Shown: positions 1 to 4,922 of the stretch, one piece after another
Layout: each line of letters begins with the position of its first letter
Position numbering within the stretch: position 1 is the first letter of the stretch
Source: Acidaminococcaceae bacterium
GTDB taxonomy: Bacteria; Bacillota; Negativicutes; Acidaminococcales; Acidaminococcaceae
Assembly (NCBI GenBank): GCA_028693975.1
Contig: JAQUUF010000027.1
Location: forward strand, 5,066 to 10,689
DNA: 5,624 nucleotides
Reading direction: 5' to 3'
Made by a program: the position numbers and the translations under genes
The notes under the pieces: model-generated
The model's input: only the letters and a program-made list of their open reading frames with translations
Database searches by the model: none
What the model was told of the DNA's origin: nothing

Positions 1-152
1 CCATTAAGGCTGCCAAGCTCAAGGTCACTTGCCAGATTCAAGATGATAAGCTCCGTGTCAGCGGTGCCAAGAAGGATGATCTCCAGGCTGTTATTCAATT
101 GCTCAAGAGCAAAGACTTCGGCGTAGATTTGCAATTCATAAACATGCGTTAA
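1..152 (+). CDS. yajQ: YajQ/DUF520 family nucleotide-binding protein, C-terminal part
   Basis: This reading frame is open from the window edge (first full codon at position 3) to a TAA at 150-152 and gives the last 49 residues. It contains VTCQIQDDKLRVSGAKKDDLQ, VIQLLKSKDFG and ends LQFINMR. These match the highly conserved end of the YajQ family (about 160 residues), where a K(V/I)xxQIQxxxxRVxGKKRDDLQ strand-helix is followed by a final QFxNxR. Family members are small cytoplasmic proteins with two ferredoxin-like folds. Some bind cyclic di-GMP or nucleic acid, and a Xanthomonas member links cyclic di-GMP to transcription. Only the C-terminal subdomain is visible, so the start and promoter lie outside the window. 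No convincing terminator follows the stop. The family call is secure; the exact role in this organism is not. Confidence 0.9.
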   Translation, partial: IKAAKLKVTCQIQDDKLRVSGAKKDDLQAVIQLLKSKDFGVDLQFINMR

Positions 153-164
153 CGAAAATAATTA

Positions 165-205
165 CTAGTTGCTAAATTGTGCAAATTGATATACAATTAA
201 ACTAG
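165..205. repeat. AT-rich inverted repeat downstream of yajQ
   Basis: CTAGTT (165-170) pairs with AACTAG (200-205), and AATTGT (175-180) pairs with ACAATT (193-198), giving an interrupted hairpin with a 12-base loop. It has no GC-rich stem and no T-run, so it is not a typical intrinsic terminator on either strand. It may be a weak processing or termination structure for yajQ, or an operator for the promoter it contains. Confidence 0.4.
169..197 (+). promoter_or_regulatory. candidate housekeeping promoter
   Basis: TTGCTA (169-174) and TACAAT (192-197) are separated by 17 bp, a normal spacing for the housekeeping sigma factor. The sequence reads rightward into the repeat region and the histidine kinase. 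It also lies inside an AT-rich inverted repeat (165-205), and such DNA yields chance matches easily, so support is moderate. Confidence 0.4.
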
Positions 206-219
206 GAAAAATTGGTATA

Positions 220-281
220 GAGCTATGAGAAGTGTACGAAAAAAATAAATATTAGCAAACCCGGAGGAATCCGGCGACGCA
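220..281. repeat. mosaic repeat, copy 1 (short form)
   Basis: This copy joins GAGCTATGAGAAGTGT (220-235) almost directly to a 39-bp segment (243-281) that includes TATTAGCAAACCCGGAGG and ATCCGGCGACGCA. Both segments recur in the second copy at 368-383 and 438-476. The 39-bp part is identical between copies. The 5' part differs by one base just after the shared GAAGTGT. The small CCGGAGGAATCCGG core is an imperfect inverted repeat. This resembles the dispersed intergenic repeats of gut Firmicutes, but I cannot show from one window that it is multicopy in the genome. Confidence 0.75.
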
Positions 282-367
282 GAAGCAGATTGCCTATTCG
301 CTCACAAGCTATAAGCGCAGTGAAGAATCGAGCCAAATCGCTTCCTTCGCAAGAGCGACCGAGTAGG

Positions 368-476
368 GAGCTATGAGAAGTGTCCGAAAAATTGCTTTGC
401 GAGTAAGTTAGCGGAGTAAAAGTAGAAACGATGTTATAAATAAATATTAGCAAACCCGGAGGAATCCGGCGACGCA
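368..476. repeat. mosaic repeat, copy 2 (long form)
   Basis: This is the same 5' segment (368-383) and the same 39-bp 3' segment (438-476) as copy 1, but separated by about 50 bp that copy 1 lacks (roughly 391-437, containing TTGCTTTGCGAGTAAG and ending GATGTTAT). Either copy 1 has lost the middle or copy 2 has gained it. AGCTAT occurs at 221, 307, 369 and 478, at or near the module junctions, which suggests a modular element. Confidence 0.75.
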
Positions 477-587
477 AAGCTATAGGGCCTAGGAAGGTAG
501 CCAGTTGCCACACACATTCACGATGTGATTATAAGTGCTGCTTGCCTTGAGGCTGAGCAGTACTTTTTATTTGCCATAAGTAGAGGT

Positions 588-597
588 AAGGAGGGGG
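588..597 (+). promoter_or_regulatory. ribosome binding site that decides the kinase start
   Basis: AAGGAGGGGG lies 8-11 bases upstream of the ATG at 606, depending on which G-run register pairs with 16S rRNA. The in-frame GTG at 525 has no comparable site in front of it, so the ATG at 606 is the preferred start. Confidence 0.7.
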
Positions 598-605
598 AAG
601 CAAGA

Positions 606-2204
606 ATGACAAAAAGCAACCTAGAACTGGAGCTAGAGCAACAGAAAAAACAACTAGAGGCTGCATTGGCCGAAGCTGATAGAGCTAAGTCTCAATTCCT
701 ATCAAGAGTAAGTCATAATATGCGTACACCGCTCAACGCCATTCTCGGACTGACCTCCTTGCTCAAAGATAAGGCAGAAGATGAGACCTGCAAGACCGAC
801 TTGAAGGAAATAGAAATCTCTGGCCAGTACCTGATGGACTTGATTAACGATACCTTGGATATTAACAAAATTGAAAGCGGCAAACTAGAGCTCAAGCCAG
901 TTGTTTGTGACGGCAGAACAGTTCTCCAGTCCATTGCCAAACTGCTTGCTCCTCTGGCTCGTAGCAAGAACATTAAGTTTCGCATGCATAGTGACGAATT
1001 GCCCTATAATACACTGTATATCGATGTGGGTCGAGTGCAGCAAGTTATTATGAATATCATGAGCAATGCGGTTAAGTTCACAGAGCAACACGGTACCATA
1101 GATTTTTATATAGGCAATATGTCAGTCAAGAACGGAGTAATAACAGATAAAATTGTCATAACCGATAGCGGCATAGGCATCAGCCCGGAATTCATGCCGC
1201 ATATATTTGAACCTTTTGCACAGGAAGACACGAAGAGAACTTCTCTTGAGCAAGGGACGGGGCTAGGGCTAGCTATCTCCAAATATCTGTTAGAGCTGAT
1301 GGGCGGAGAGCTCTCGGTGGAGAGCGAACTAGGGAAAGGCACCGCTGTGACCATGACTGTTCCTATGCGCATAGCCACGAGTGCACAAATAGAGCAGTGG
1401 AAAAAAGCCCAAACAATTCGCAATGATAACTCCGTGCTAAGAGGCATGCGTATACTCCTATGTGAAGACCAACCAACAAATGCTACTATCGCTAAGCGCA
1501 TGCTAGAGAACCAAGGCGTGCTAGTGCAACACGCGGAGAATGGTCAGGAAGGTGTCCGAATGTTTGATGAATCACCCCTGAACTACTACGATGCTATTCT
1601 CATGGATGTGAGGATGCCCGTCATGGATGGGCTGGAAGCCACTAGAATAATCCGCTCCTTGCCACGGCAGGATGCGAACATCATTCCTATTATTGCTCTA
1701 TCGGCCAATGCCCTCGAGGAAGACCTTGCCGAGACCAAAGCCGCCGGGATGAATGCTCACATCAGCAAACCAATCCAAACAGAAGTAATGTATAACACCT
1801 TGGCAGAACAGATGAAGGATAGAAATAAAATTAGACGGCCCAAGTTGCTTATTGTGGGGCAGATGGCAGGTCCGGCAGAAGAGATTAGCAATGAACTGGG
1901 ACGAAGCTTTGACTTGGTACGCGCAGATACTAGCGCGCAAGCCCTGACACTACTCCGACAGCACCGTGGCATAGTGGCCGTAATAACGGATATTCAGCTA
2001 CCCCAGGCGGAAGGAATAGACTTAATCAAGACCATCAGGAGCAACGAAGACTGGAACCACATCGCTATTATTGCCAACACAGAGATAGGCAATCCAACAC
2101 AAGAAGACCAGCTACTCTCACTGGGCGTCAGCGACTTCATCTACAAGCAATCCACTGTCAAACTACTGAATATAAGAATAAAAGATGCCTTGCACAAAAT
2201 TTAA
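606..2204 (+). CDS. soluble hybrid histidine kinase with two receiver domains
   Basis: This 532-residue cytoplasmic signalling kinase has no signal peptide or membrane segment. A charged coiled coil (about 3-30) leads into a HisKA domain with the phospho-acceptor in SHNMRTPLNAI (H37). The HATPase domain follows with N154 (SNAVKFT), D187/G189 (DSGIGI), FEPF near 201 and GTGLGL at 217-222. Receiver 1 (about 281-400) is intact: E287/D288, acceptor D334 (LMDVRMP), S366 and K388 (SKP). Receiver 2 (about 413-530) keeps D462 (ITDIQLP), T492 and K514 but has G418-Q419 where the acidic pair should be, so Mg binding and phosphorylation are doubtful. The H-box has Asn where Glu or Asp normally follows the His. 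The reading frame stays open upstream to 501 with no good start, and no PAS, GAF or transmembrane input domain is present, so the gene may be 5'-truncated. No separate response regulator or HPt gene is adjacent. The input signal and output are unknown. Confidence 0.93.
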   Translation: MTKSNLELELEQQKKQLEAALAEADRAKSQFLSRVSHNMRTPLNAILGLTSLLKDKAEDETCKTDLKEIEISGQYLMDLINDTLDINKIESGKLELKPVVCDGRTVLQSIAKLLAPLARSKNIKFRMHSDELPYNTLYIDVGRVQQVIMNIMSNAVKFTEQHGTIDFYIGNMSVKNGVITDKIVITDSGIGISPEFMPHIFEPFAQEDTKRTSLEQGTGLGLAISKYLLELMGGELSVESELGKGTAVTMTVPMRIATSAQIEQWKKAQTIRNDNSVLRGMRILLCEDQPTNATIAKRMLENQGVLVQHAENGQEGVRMFDESPLNYYDAILMDVRMPVMDGLEATRIIRSLPRQDANIIPIIALSANALEEDLAETKAAGMNAHISKPIQTEVMYNTLAEQMKDRNKIRRPKLLIVGQMAGPAEEISNELGRSFDLVRADTSAQALTLLRQHRGIVAVITDIQLPQAEGIDLIKTIRSNEDWNHIAIIANTEIGNPTQEDQLLSLGVSDFIYKQSTVKLLNIRIKDALHKI

Positions 2205-2211
2205 AATATTA

Positions 2212-2245
2212 AGGACGGGTCCATGATAGGATCCGTCCTATTTTT
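2212..2245 (+). terminator. intrinsic terminator of the histidine kinase gene
   Basis: AGGACGGGTCC (2212-2222) pairs with GGATCCGTCCT (2229-2239), giving 11 bp with one G-T wobble around the loop ATGATA. The run ATTTTTAT follows. It begins 7 bases after the kinase stop and separates the kinase from the downstream module. Confidence 0.9.
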
Positions 2246-2252
2246 ATGCCAT

Positions 2253-2272
2253 ATTCCGCATATATACGGAAT
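2253..2272. repeat. 20-bp palindromic site, copy A
   Basis: ATTCCGCATATATACGGAAT is a near-perfect palindrome with an ATATA core and TTCCG/CGGAA arms; only the C/A pair at positions 7 and 14 breaks symmetry. Related copies lie at 3673-3692, 3714-3733 and, inverted, at 5164-5183. Its centre is 62.5 bp upstream of the TATATA of the shared promoter block, the same distance as copy B2 from its block. It is a probable protein-binding site whose regulator is not identified. Similarity with the 5164-5183 copy extends over 35 bp (2253-2287 against 5149-5183 reversed) with one mismatch. Confidence 0.75.
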
Positions 2273-2284
2273 TTTGCAAAATAA

Positions 2285-2338
2285 TTTGCCTAGGGGGGTG
2301 ACATTGGGGGTAGCTAAAGACACTTATATAGTAGAGGG
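2285..2338 (+). promoter_or_regulatory. conserved 54-bp promoter-like block, copy 1 (upstream of the extended DUF2922-like gene)
   Basis: This block contains TAGGGGGGTGACATT, a G5 run, and GCTAAAGACACTTATA. It aligns with 3746-3799, ahead of the amidase operon, with 49 of 54 bases matching and two one-base indels that cancel. GTGACA (2298-2303) resembles a -35 hexamer, but the nearest TATA-like hexamer begins at 2324-2325, giving a 20-21 bp spacer that is too long for the housekeeping sigma. I infer an alternative sigma promoter, plausibly served by the sigma factor encoded at 3042-3575. The untranslated leader would be about 215 bases. Confidence 0.6.
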
Positions 2339-2551
2339 AGTAATTCTAATCTTCCATTTACTCTCCCTCTTGGAGGAGATGAAAAAGGCTCTCCTTGCAA
2401 GGATAAGCAGAGAACCATTGCTTTAGCAATGTGTGAATCGCTTATGCTGAGGCTGAGCTGGCGCCGTAGGCGACTGAGAGGTTGTATGCTGCTCCCAAGC
2501 AAGTACCTTAAGAAAAATGAACATATCTACTAACCGACAAGGAGAAAATAC
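2333..2551 (+). other. long structured leader of the extended DUF2922-like gene
   Basis: This stretch of about 220 bases holds no gene that I can support. It contains several inverted repeats: AGAGGGAGTAA (2333-2343) against TTACTCTCCCTCT (2358-2370, with a 2-base bulge), the perfect palindrome TCCTTGCAAGGA (2392-2403), CATTGC-TTTA-GCAATG (2416-2431) enclosed by ATAAGC/GCTTAT (2403-2408 and 2440-2445), and GGCGCC within GAGCTGGCGCCGTAGGCG. The parts AAGGCTCTCCTTGCAAGG and GCCGTAGGCGACTGAGAGG recall dispersed intergenic repeats that I know from gut Firmicutes. The stretch could be an inserted repeat that became a leader, or a structured regulatory RNA. No known riboswitch class is recognisable. 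Confidence 0.5.
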
Positions 2552-3112
2552 ATGGAAAACACTATAGAAAAGAATAGAGAAGTTAAACTAATAATGGTCT
2601 TCAAAGACGCCCAAGGCTATCGCCTCGTCCGCTCCATCCGCAACCCTGACGAAACCAAGACTCGCAAACAAATCGCCATCTTCATGCTACGCCTCATCGC
2701 CGAGGGCCATCTGCACACCCGCAATGGCCCCGTAGTCCGCATCGCCCAGATTATGAAACTCATCACCAGTGACTGGGAAGCCAGAGAAGCCAGTGCTTGC
2801 CAAGAGACACAACGCCCCTTCGTAGATATACCAAGGGAGTTCTATCAGAGCTACCAAGACCTCACCATTGGCAAAATACTACTCATGCTAGTGGACCTGC
2901 AACGACGCACCCAAGGGGGTAGTGGCTCTCTAGCAGAAGCACTTGCCAGCAGCCTCTCTGCCTGTACCAATCTAGGCCAAGGAATGCGACCCGGAATACA
3001 CCGCTGCCTAAGTCGTCCCATGAGGGGATTAGACAAGGCTCTTACACCGTCAACAATTCTCGCAATCTATCCAAAGCCTTCTGCTGCAGCCGGGCTGCAG
3101 TTTGTCGCCTAA
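2552..3112 (+). CDS. DUF2922-like protein with a long C-terminal extension
   Basis: This 186-residue protein has a strong AAGGAGA site (2539-2545) about 6 bases before its ATG. Residues 13-76 align without gaps to residues 7-70 of the small DUF2922 protein encoded at 4686-4919, with about 21 identities: LxMxFKD, SI, P, E, R, I, M, IA, T, NG, I and a closing DWE. Both therefore appear to belong to the same family, which is normally about 70-80 residues. Residues 77-186 form an extra region that I do not recognise. It contains a Gly/Ser/Ala-rich stretch near 122-135 and a basic tail. The last 71 bases run antisense to the sigma gene, so the final 23 residues may be a recent read-through of the antisense strand. 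No signal peptide or membrane segment is seen. The function of DUF2922 is unknown. The gene shares its upstream block with the amidase operon, which suggests joint expression. The family call rests on my own alignment to the neighbour. Confidence 0.72.
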   Translation: MENTIEKNREVKLIMVFKDAQGYRLVRSIRNPDETKTRKQIAIFMLRLIAEGHLHTRNGPVVRIAQIMKLITSDWEAREASACQETQRPFVDIPREFYQSYQDLTIGKILLMLVDLQRRTQGGSGSLAEALASSLSACTNLGQGMRPGIHRCLSRPMRGLDKALTPSTILAIYPKPSAAAGLQFVA

Positions 3113-3575
3113 TGCCCAGCTGACGTGCTGCGGCAGCTAACGTTAGACCTTGGTAATAGACTAACTGAATAATGGAGCGTTGCTGTGGAGGAAGTTCCTC
3201 CAAATGTTGCTCCAGTGCCAGACCGGTCAACTTAGTATCAGAGAAATCATCATCAACCATAAACTCCAAAACTTTATCGGTAGTTGCGGTTTCATATTTG
3301 GACACAGTTGAGGTTTTTCGGCAATAGTTTTTGAGTTTATAAATCATACATCTTCTAATATAACCGGGAAAACTAGCATCATTGTCAATTCTGTCGTTGT
3401 GTATAGCTTCCAGAATACAAAGATAACAGAGCTCTTCAACATCGTCTCTGATAGAAGCGAAGTGTTCCCTTTGACATAGATTAATTATCAAGGGCCTAAA
3501 AGCATTGATAATTTCCTCAGTAGCATTTTCTTCACCTCGTCTGGCAGCTGGTAGCAGTTTCTGAAAGTTGGTCAT
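3042..3575 (-). CDS. sigma-70-like RNA polymerase sigma factor (regions 2 and 4)
   Basis: This protein has 177 residues from the ATG at 3575. Residues 8-86 look like region 2: an acidic/amphipathic start, RDDVEELCYLCILEAI, then FPGYIRRCMIYKLKNYCRK, matching the core-binding and -10 recognition helices. Residues 121-175 are a clear region 4: LEELPPQQRSIIQLVYYQG, then the helix-turn-helix TLAAAARQLGIRRQTAARLQQKALDRL, which contacts the -35 element. There is no region 1.1 or 3, as in ECF-type and phage-type sigma factors. An ATG at 3584 lies three codons upstream, but the only Shine-Dalgarno match (AGGA, 3587-3584) overlaps it and is correctly placed for 3575. The gene is divergent from the amidase operon and has its own housekeeping-type promoter. 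It probably directs the two conserved 54-bp promoter blocks. Its 3' end overlaps the convergent DUF2922-like gene. By analogy to Bacillus SigO, an unlinked partner protein is possible; none is present here. Confidence 0.85.
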   Translation of the reverse strand: MTNFQKLLPAARRGEENATEEIINAFRPLIINLCQREHFASIRDDVEELCYLCILEAIHNDRIDNDASFPGYIRRCMIYKLKNYCRKTSTVSKYETATTDKVLEFMVDDDFSDTKLTGLALEQHLEELPPQQRSIIQLVYYQGLTLAAAARQLGIRRQTAARLQQKALDRLRELLTV

Positions 3576-3583
3576 CAACAACA

Positions 3584-3589
3584 TCCTAG
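3584..3589 (-). promoter_or_regulatory. ribosome binding site that decides the sigma start
   Basis: On the minus strand CTAGGA (3589-3584) ends 8 bases before the ATG at 3575. For the alternative ATG at 3584 the motif would overlap the start codon itself, so 3575 is favoured. Confidence 0.6.
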
Positions 3590-3590
3590 T

Positions 3591-3606
3591 GAAAAGCCGG
3601 CTTTTC
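3591..3606. repeat. perfect 16-bp palindrome in the sigma leader
   Basis: GAAAAGCCGGCTTTTC is fully self-complementary and lies directly upstream of the sigma ribosome binding site, inside the predicted leader of about 47 bases. It could be a DNA operator, or an RNA hairpin (6-bp stem, CCGG loop) that limits translation. T-rich sequence follows on the plus strand, but no plus-strand gene needs a terminator here. Confidence 0.5.
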
Positions 3607-3628
3607 TTTTTATTTCGCGATGCTTTTC

Positions 3629-3657
3629 AGTATAGGCGAGATAGAAAAGCAAAGCAA
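3629..3657 (-). promoter_or_regulatory. housekeeping-type promoter of the sigma gene
   Basis: On the minus strand TTGCTT (3657-3652) is followed after exactly 17 bp by TATACT (3634-3629). Both hexamers are one or two bases from consensus. Transcription would start near 3622, leaving a leader of about 47 bases. The palindrome at 3673-3692 is centred about 60 bp upstream of that start, and the second at 3714-3733 about 101 bp upstream. The sigma gene is therefore probably made by the main polymerase and tuned by whatever binds the palindromes. Confidence 0.65.
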
Positions 3658-3672
3658 TAAGCAAAATCTTAA

Positions 3673-3692
3673 AATCCGCATATATACGGAAT
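3673..3692. repeat. 20-bp palindromic site, copy B1
   Basis: AATCCGCATATATACGGAAT differs by one base from copy A. It lies between the divergent sigma and amidase promoters, 41 bp (about four helical turns) from copy B2 and on the same DNA face. Its centre is near -60 relative to the predicted sigma start. Confidence 0.7.
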
Positions 3693-3713
3693 CGGCAAAA
3701 ATTATTTTTTGAA

Positions 3714-3733
3714 AATCCGCATATATACGGAAT
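3714..3733. repeat. 20-bp palindromic site, copy B2
   Basis: It is identical to B1 over all 20 bases. Its centre is 62.5 bp upstream of the TATAGA of the amidase promoter block, exactly as copy A stands to its own block. Sequence similarity to copy A continues through the intervening A/T-rich DNA into the 54-bp block, so the two upstream regions are duplicates of one another. Confidence 0.75.
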
Positions 3734-3745
3734 TTTGAAAAAAAC

Positions 3746-3799
3746 TTTGCTTAGGGGGGTGACATTTGGGGGTGCTAAAGACACTTATAGAGTGTAGGG
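3746..3799 (+). promoter_or_regulatory. conserved 54-bp promoter-like block, copy 2 (upstream of the amidase operon)
   Basis: TTAGGGGGGTGACATTT, then GGGGGT and GCTAAAGACACTTATA, match copy 1 at 2285-2338. Here one T is gained after GTGACATT and one A is lost before GCTAAAG, so the spacing from GTGACA (3759-3764) to TATAGA (3786-3791) stays at 21 bp. No housekeeping pair of hexamers with 16-19 bp spacing is visible between 3735 and 3848. A small AGGGC/GCCCT hairpin (3796-3800 and 3811-3815) sits at the predicted start of the leader. Confidence 0.62.
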
Positions 3800-3848
3800 C
3801 AAAATGCAAAGCCCTTGAAAAACAGTAAAAAACAAAGGAGCTAATCAC

Positions 3849-4409
3849 ATGCAAAAAATTTATTATGACGATTTGGTTAAGCTTGCTCAAGCAGCGCGAG
3901 GTAAGATTCATAAGATTTATATCCACTGGACAGCAGGACATTATGACAGCAAATTCGATGCCTACCATATCAACATTACAGGAGACGGCATGCTCTATGC
4001 TTCTACCGATGACTTGACTCAAATCCTTAGCCACACATGGCGACGCAACACAGCAGCGATTGGTATTACCCTGTGTTGTGCCTACGATGCGATGATTTAC
4101 GCCGACGGTACGTTTACCTTGGGGGAGGAACCACCAACCCAACTTCAAATCGAATCGGTATCGATGGCAATCGCCGTGTTGGCAGAGGTTTTGCATATAC
4201 CCTTAGACGCTGAGCACATCATGACTCATGCGGAGGTAGCTGATTTAGATGGCTATGGTCCACAATCGATGGGGACGCCCAATTTCGAGAGGTGGGACCT
4301 ATGGAAGCTGCCCGACTATGACGGCACCTGGCGCAGTGGCGGAGTAGTTCTTAGGGGCAAAGCTATCCACTACTTTCTAAGAGGAGGAATGACAAATGGC
4401 AGTTATTAA
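3849..4409 (+). CDS. N-acetylmuramoyl-L-alanine amidase, PGRP/Amidase_2 type
   Basis: This 186-residue peptidoglycan hydrolase is expected to cut the bond between N-acetylmuramic acid and L-alanine of the stem peptide in a zinc-dependent way. The fold is marked by IYIHWTAGHY (zinc ligand H26), DAYHINITGDG (39-47), the SHTWRRNTAAIGITLCC strand-helix (61-77), and MTHAEVAD with the second zinc histidine H127. The third ligand is probably D150 in ERWDLW. The AAAGGAG site (3834-3840) is 8 bases before the ATG. There is no signal peptide, membrane segment or wall-binding domain, so the protein is cytoplasmic unless exported or released by another factor, as with phage endolysins. It heads a four-gene operon and overlaps the next gene by 14 bases. 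The YvrJ-like membrane peptide of the same operon is a candidate partner. It could serve lysis, competition or wall remodelling; the sequence does not decide which. Confidence 0.9.
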   Translation: MQKIYYDDLVKLAQAARGKIHKIYIHWTAGHYDSKFDAYHINITGDGMLYASTDDLTQILSHTWRRNTAAIGITLCCAYDAMIYADGTFTLGEEPPTQLQIESVSMAIAVLAEVLHIPLDAEHIMTHAEVADLDGYGPQSMGTPNFERWDLWKLPDYDGTWRSGGVVLRGKAIHYFLRGGMTNGSY

Positions 4410-4623
4410 AAGTTTGGAAACAATGGATTTACAGGTAAAGGTGGACAATGGAGTGAGTGCTGGTGGCAAGGCACTAGAGAAGAACTACAATTTCTCTTCT
4501 CTGAACCCGGAGGCCACACCGGAGGTGGTCTATGACACCGCAAGTCGCTTGTCTAAGCTTATCGACCATGACACCAACGGTATCTACACCAAAGAAACCC
4601 ACTCTTTGGTATCTGAGGCGTAA
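4396..4623 (+). CDS. DUF1659 family small protein
   Basis: This 75-residue protein has a GGAGG site (4383-4387) 8 bases before its ATG, inside the end of the amidase gene. The 14-base overlap implies translational coupling. The sequence has the DUF1659 pattern: an N-terminal strand (LDLQVKVDNGV-like, residues 10-21), then KNYNFSSLNPEATPEVVYDTASRLSKLI, where a short strand is followed by a conserved N/P-x-A-T/S and a helix around VYD, and a hydrophobic-polar tail with no membrane segment. DUF1659 proteins are typically 70-75 residues long and are repeatedly found beside DUF2922 and YvrJ genes in Firmicutes. No biochemical function is known to me. The constant company of DUF2922 (two copies here) suggests that the two act together, which is inference. 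Confidence 0.85.
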   Translation: MAVIKSLETMDLQVKVDNGVSAGGKALEKNYNFSSLNPEATPEVVYDTASRLSKLIDHDTNGIYTKETHSLVSEA

Positions 4624-4685
4624 CCGAGAAGCAACTGAAGTATTGCCCACTAATCGCAAGACCACTATGAGAGGAGTATGATATT

Positions 4686-4919
4686 ATGACAATGCAAACA
4701 ACTTTGACAATGATTTTTAAGGACCCCAAGGCCAAGAGCAAATCCCTGAGCATCGTAGACCCCAAAGAATTCGCCAAGAGAGCCGATATTGAGGACTGCA
4801 TGCAAGACATTATTGCTGACAAAGTATTCGTCACCGCCAATGGTGCGCTCACCGAAGCCGACGGTATTAAACGCAAGGTATACGGCGACTGGGAAGACAA
4901 GGTTGAGCCGGGTGTGTAA
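4686..4919 (+). CDS. DUF2922 family small protein
   Basis: This 77-residue protein has a GAGGAG site (4671-4676) 9 bases before its ATG. An ATG at 4678 is closer to that site but hits a stop at once. The sequence LTMIFKDPKAKSKSLSIVDP, a central helix (residues 28-44) and VFVTANGALTEADGIKR are characteristic of DUF2922, whose members are about 70-80 residues. It is cytoplasmic and acidic, without a signal peptide. The 62-base gap after DUF1659 holds no promoter that I can see, so it belongs to the same operon. It lies 3 bases from the next gene. Its residues 7-70 align gap-free with residues 13-76 of the larger protein encoded at 2552-3112. Its function is unknown. The gene order DUF1659-DUF2922-YvrJ recurs in spore-forming and related Firmicutes from what I recall. 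Confidence 0.87.
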   Translation: MTMQTTLTMIFKDPKAKSKSLSIVDPKEFAKRADIEDCMQDIIADKVFVTANGALTEADGIKRKVYGDWEDKVEPGV

Positions 4920-4922
4920 GCT

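Larger units (their letters stand above)
153..587. other. gene-free region rich in repeats
   Basis: I see no supportable gene between the yajQ stop and the histidine kinase. The only long open frame (minus strand, 223-513) translates the direct repeats, giving LRRRIPPGLLIFI twice, and has no ribosome binding site, so I treat it as non-coding. The stretch holds an AT-rich inverted repeat (165-205), a promoter-like pair within it, and a mosaic repeat from about 220 to 483. An in-frame extension of the kinase runs from 501 to 605 without a good start signal. Confidence 0.7.

Noticed and set aside
223..513. 96-codon minus-strand frame with a twice-repeated LRRRIPPGLLIFI peptide
   Set aside because: It is the translation of the direct repeats, has no ribosome binding site and no family resemblance. 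I treat it as repeat DNA.
525..605. GTG start giving the kinase 27 more residues
   Set aside because: There is no ribosome site before 525, while a strong one precedes the ATG at 606. The extension is kept only as a hint of a lost 5' part.
2223..2426. 67-codon plus-strand frame after the kinase
   Set aside because: It begins in the terminator loop and runs through the palindrome and promoter block. It has no ribosome site.
3084..3100. CTGCAGCC-G-GGCTGCAG palindrome as a bidirectional terminator of the convergent genes
   Set aside because: No T-run follows on either strand, and it lies in the conserved HTH coding region of the sigma gene, so codon constraint can explain it.
2253..3733. The palindrome copies as a CRISPR array
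   Set aside because: There are only four copies, with very unequal spacing (41 bp to about 1.4 kb), in mixed orientation and with no cas genes.
3702..4196. 164-codon minus-strand frame opposite the amidase
   Set aside because: It is a shadow of the well-supported amidase gene. It also covers the palindrome B2 and promoter region and has no recognisable protein features.
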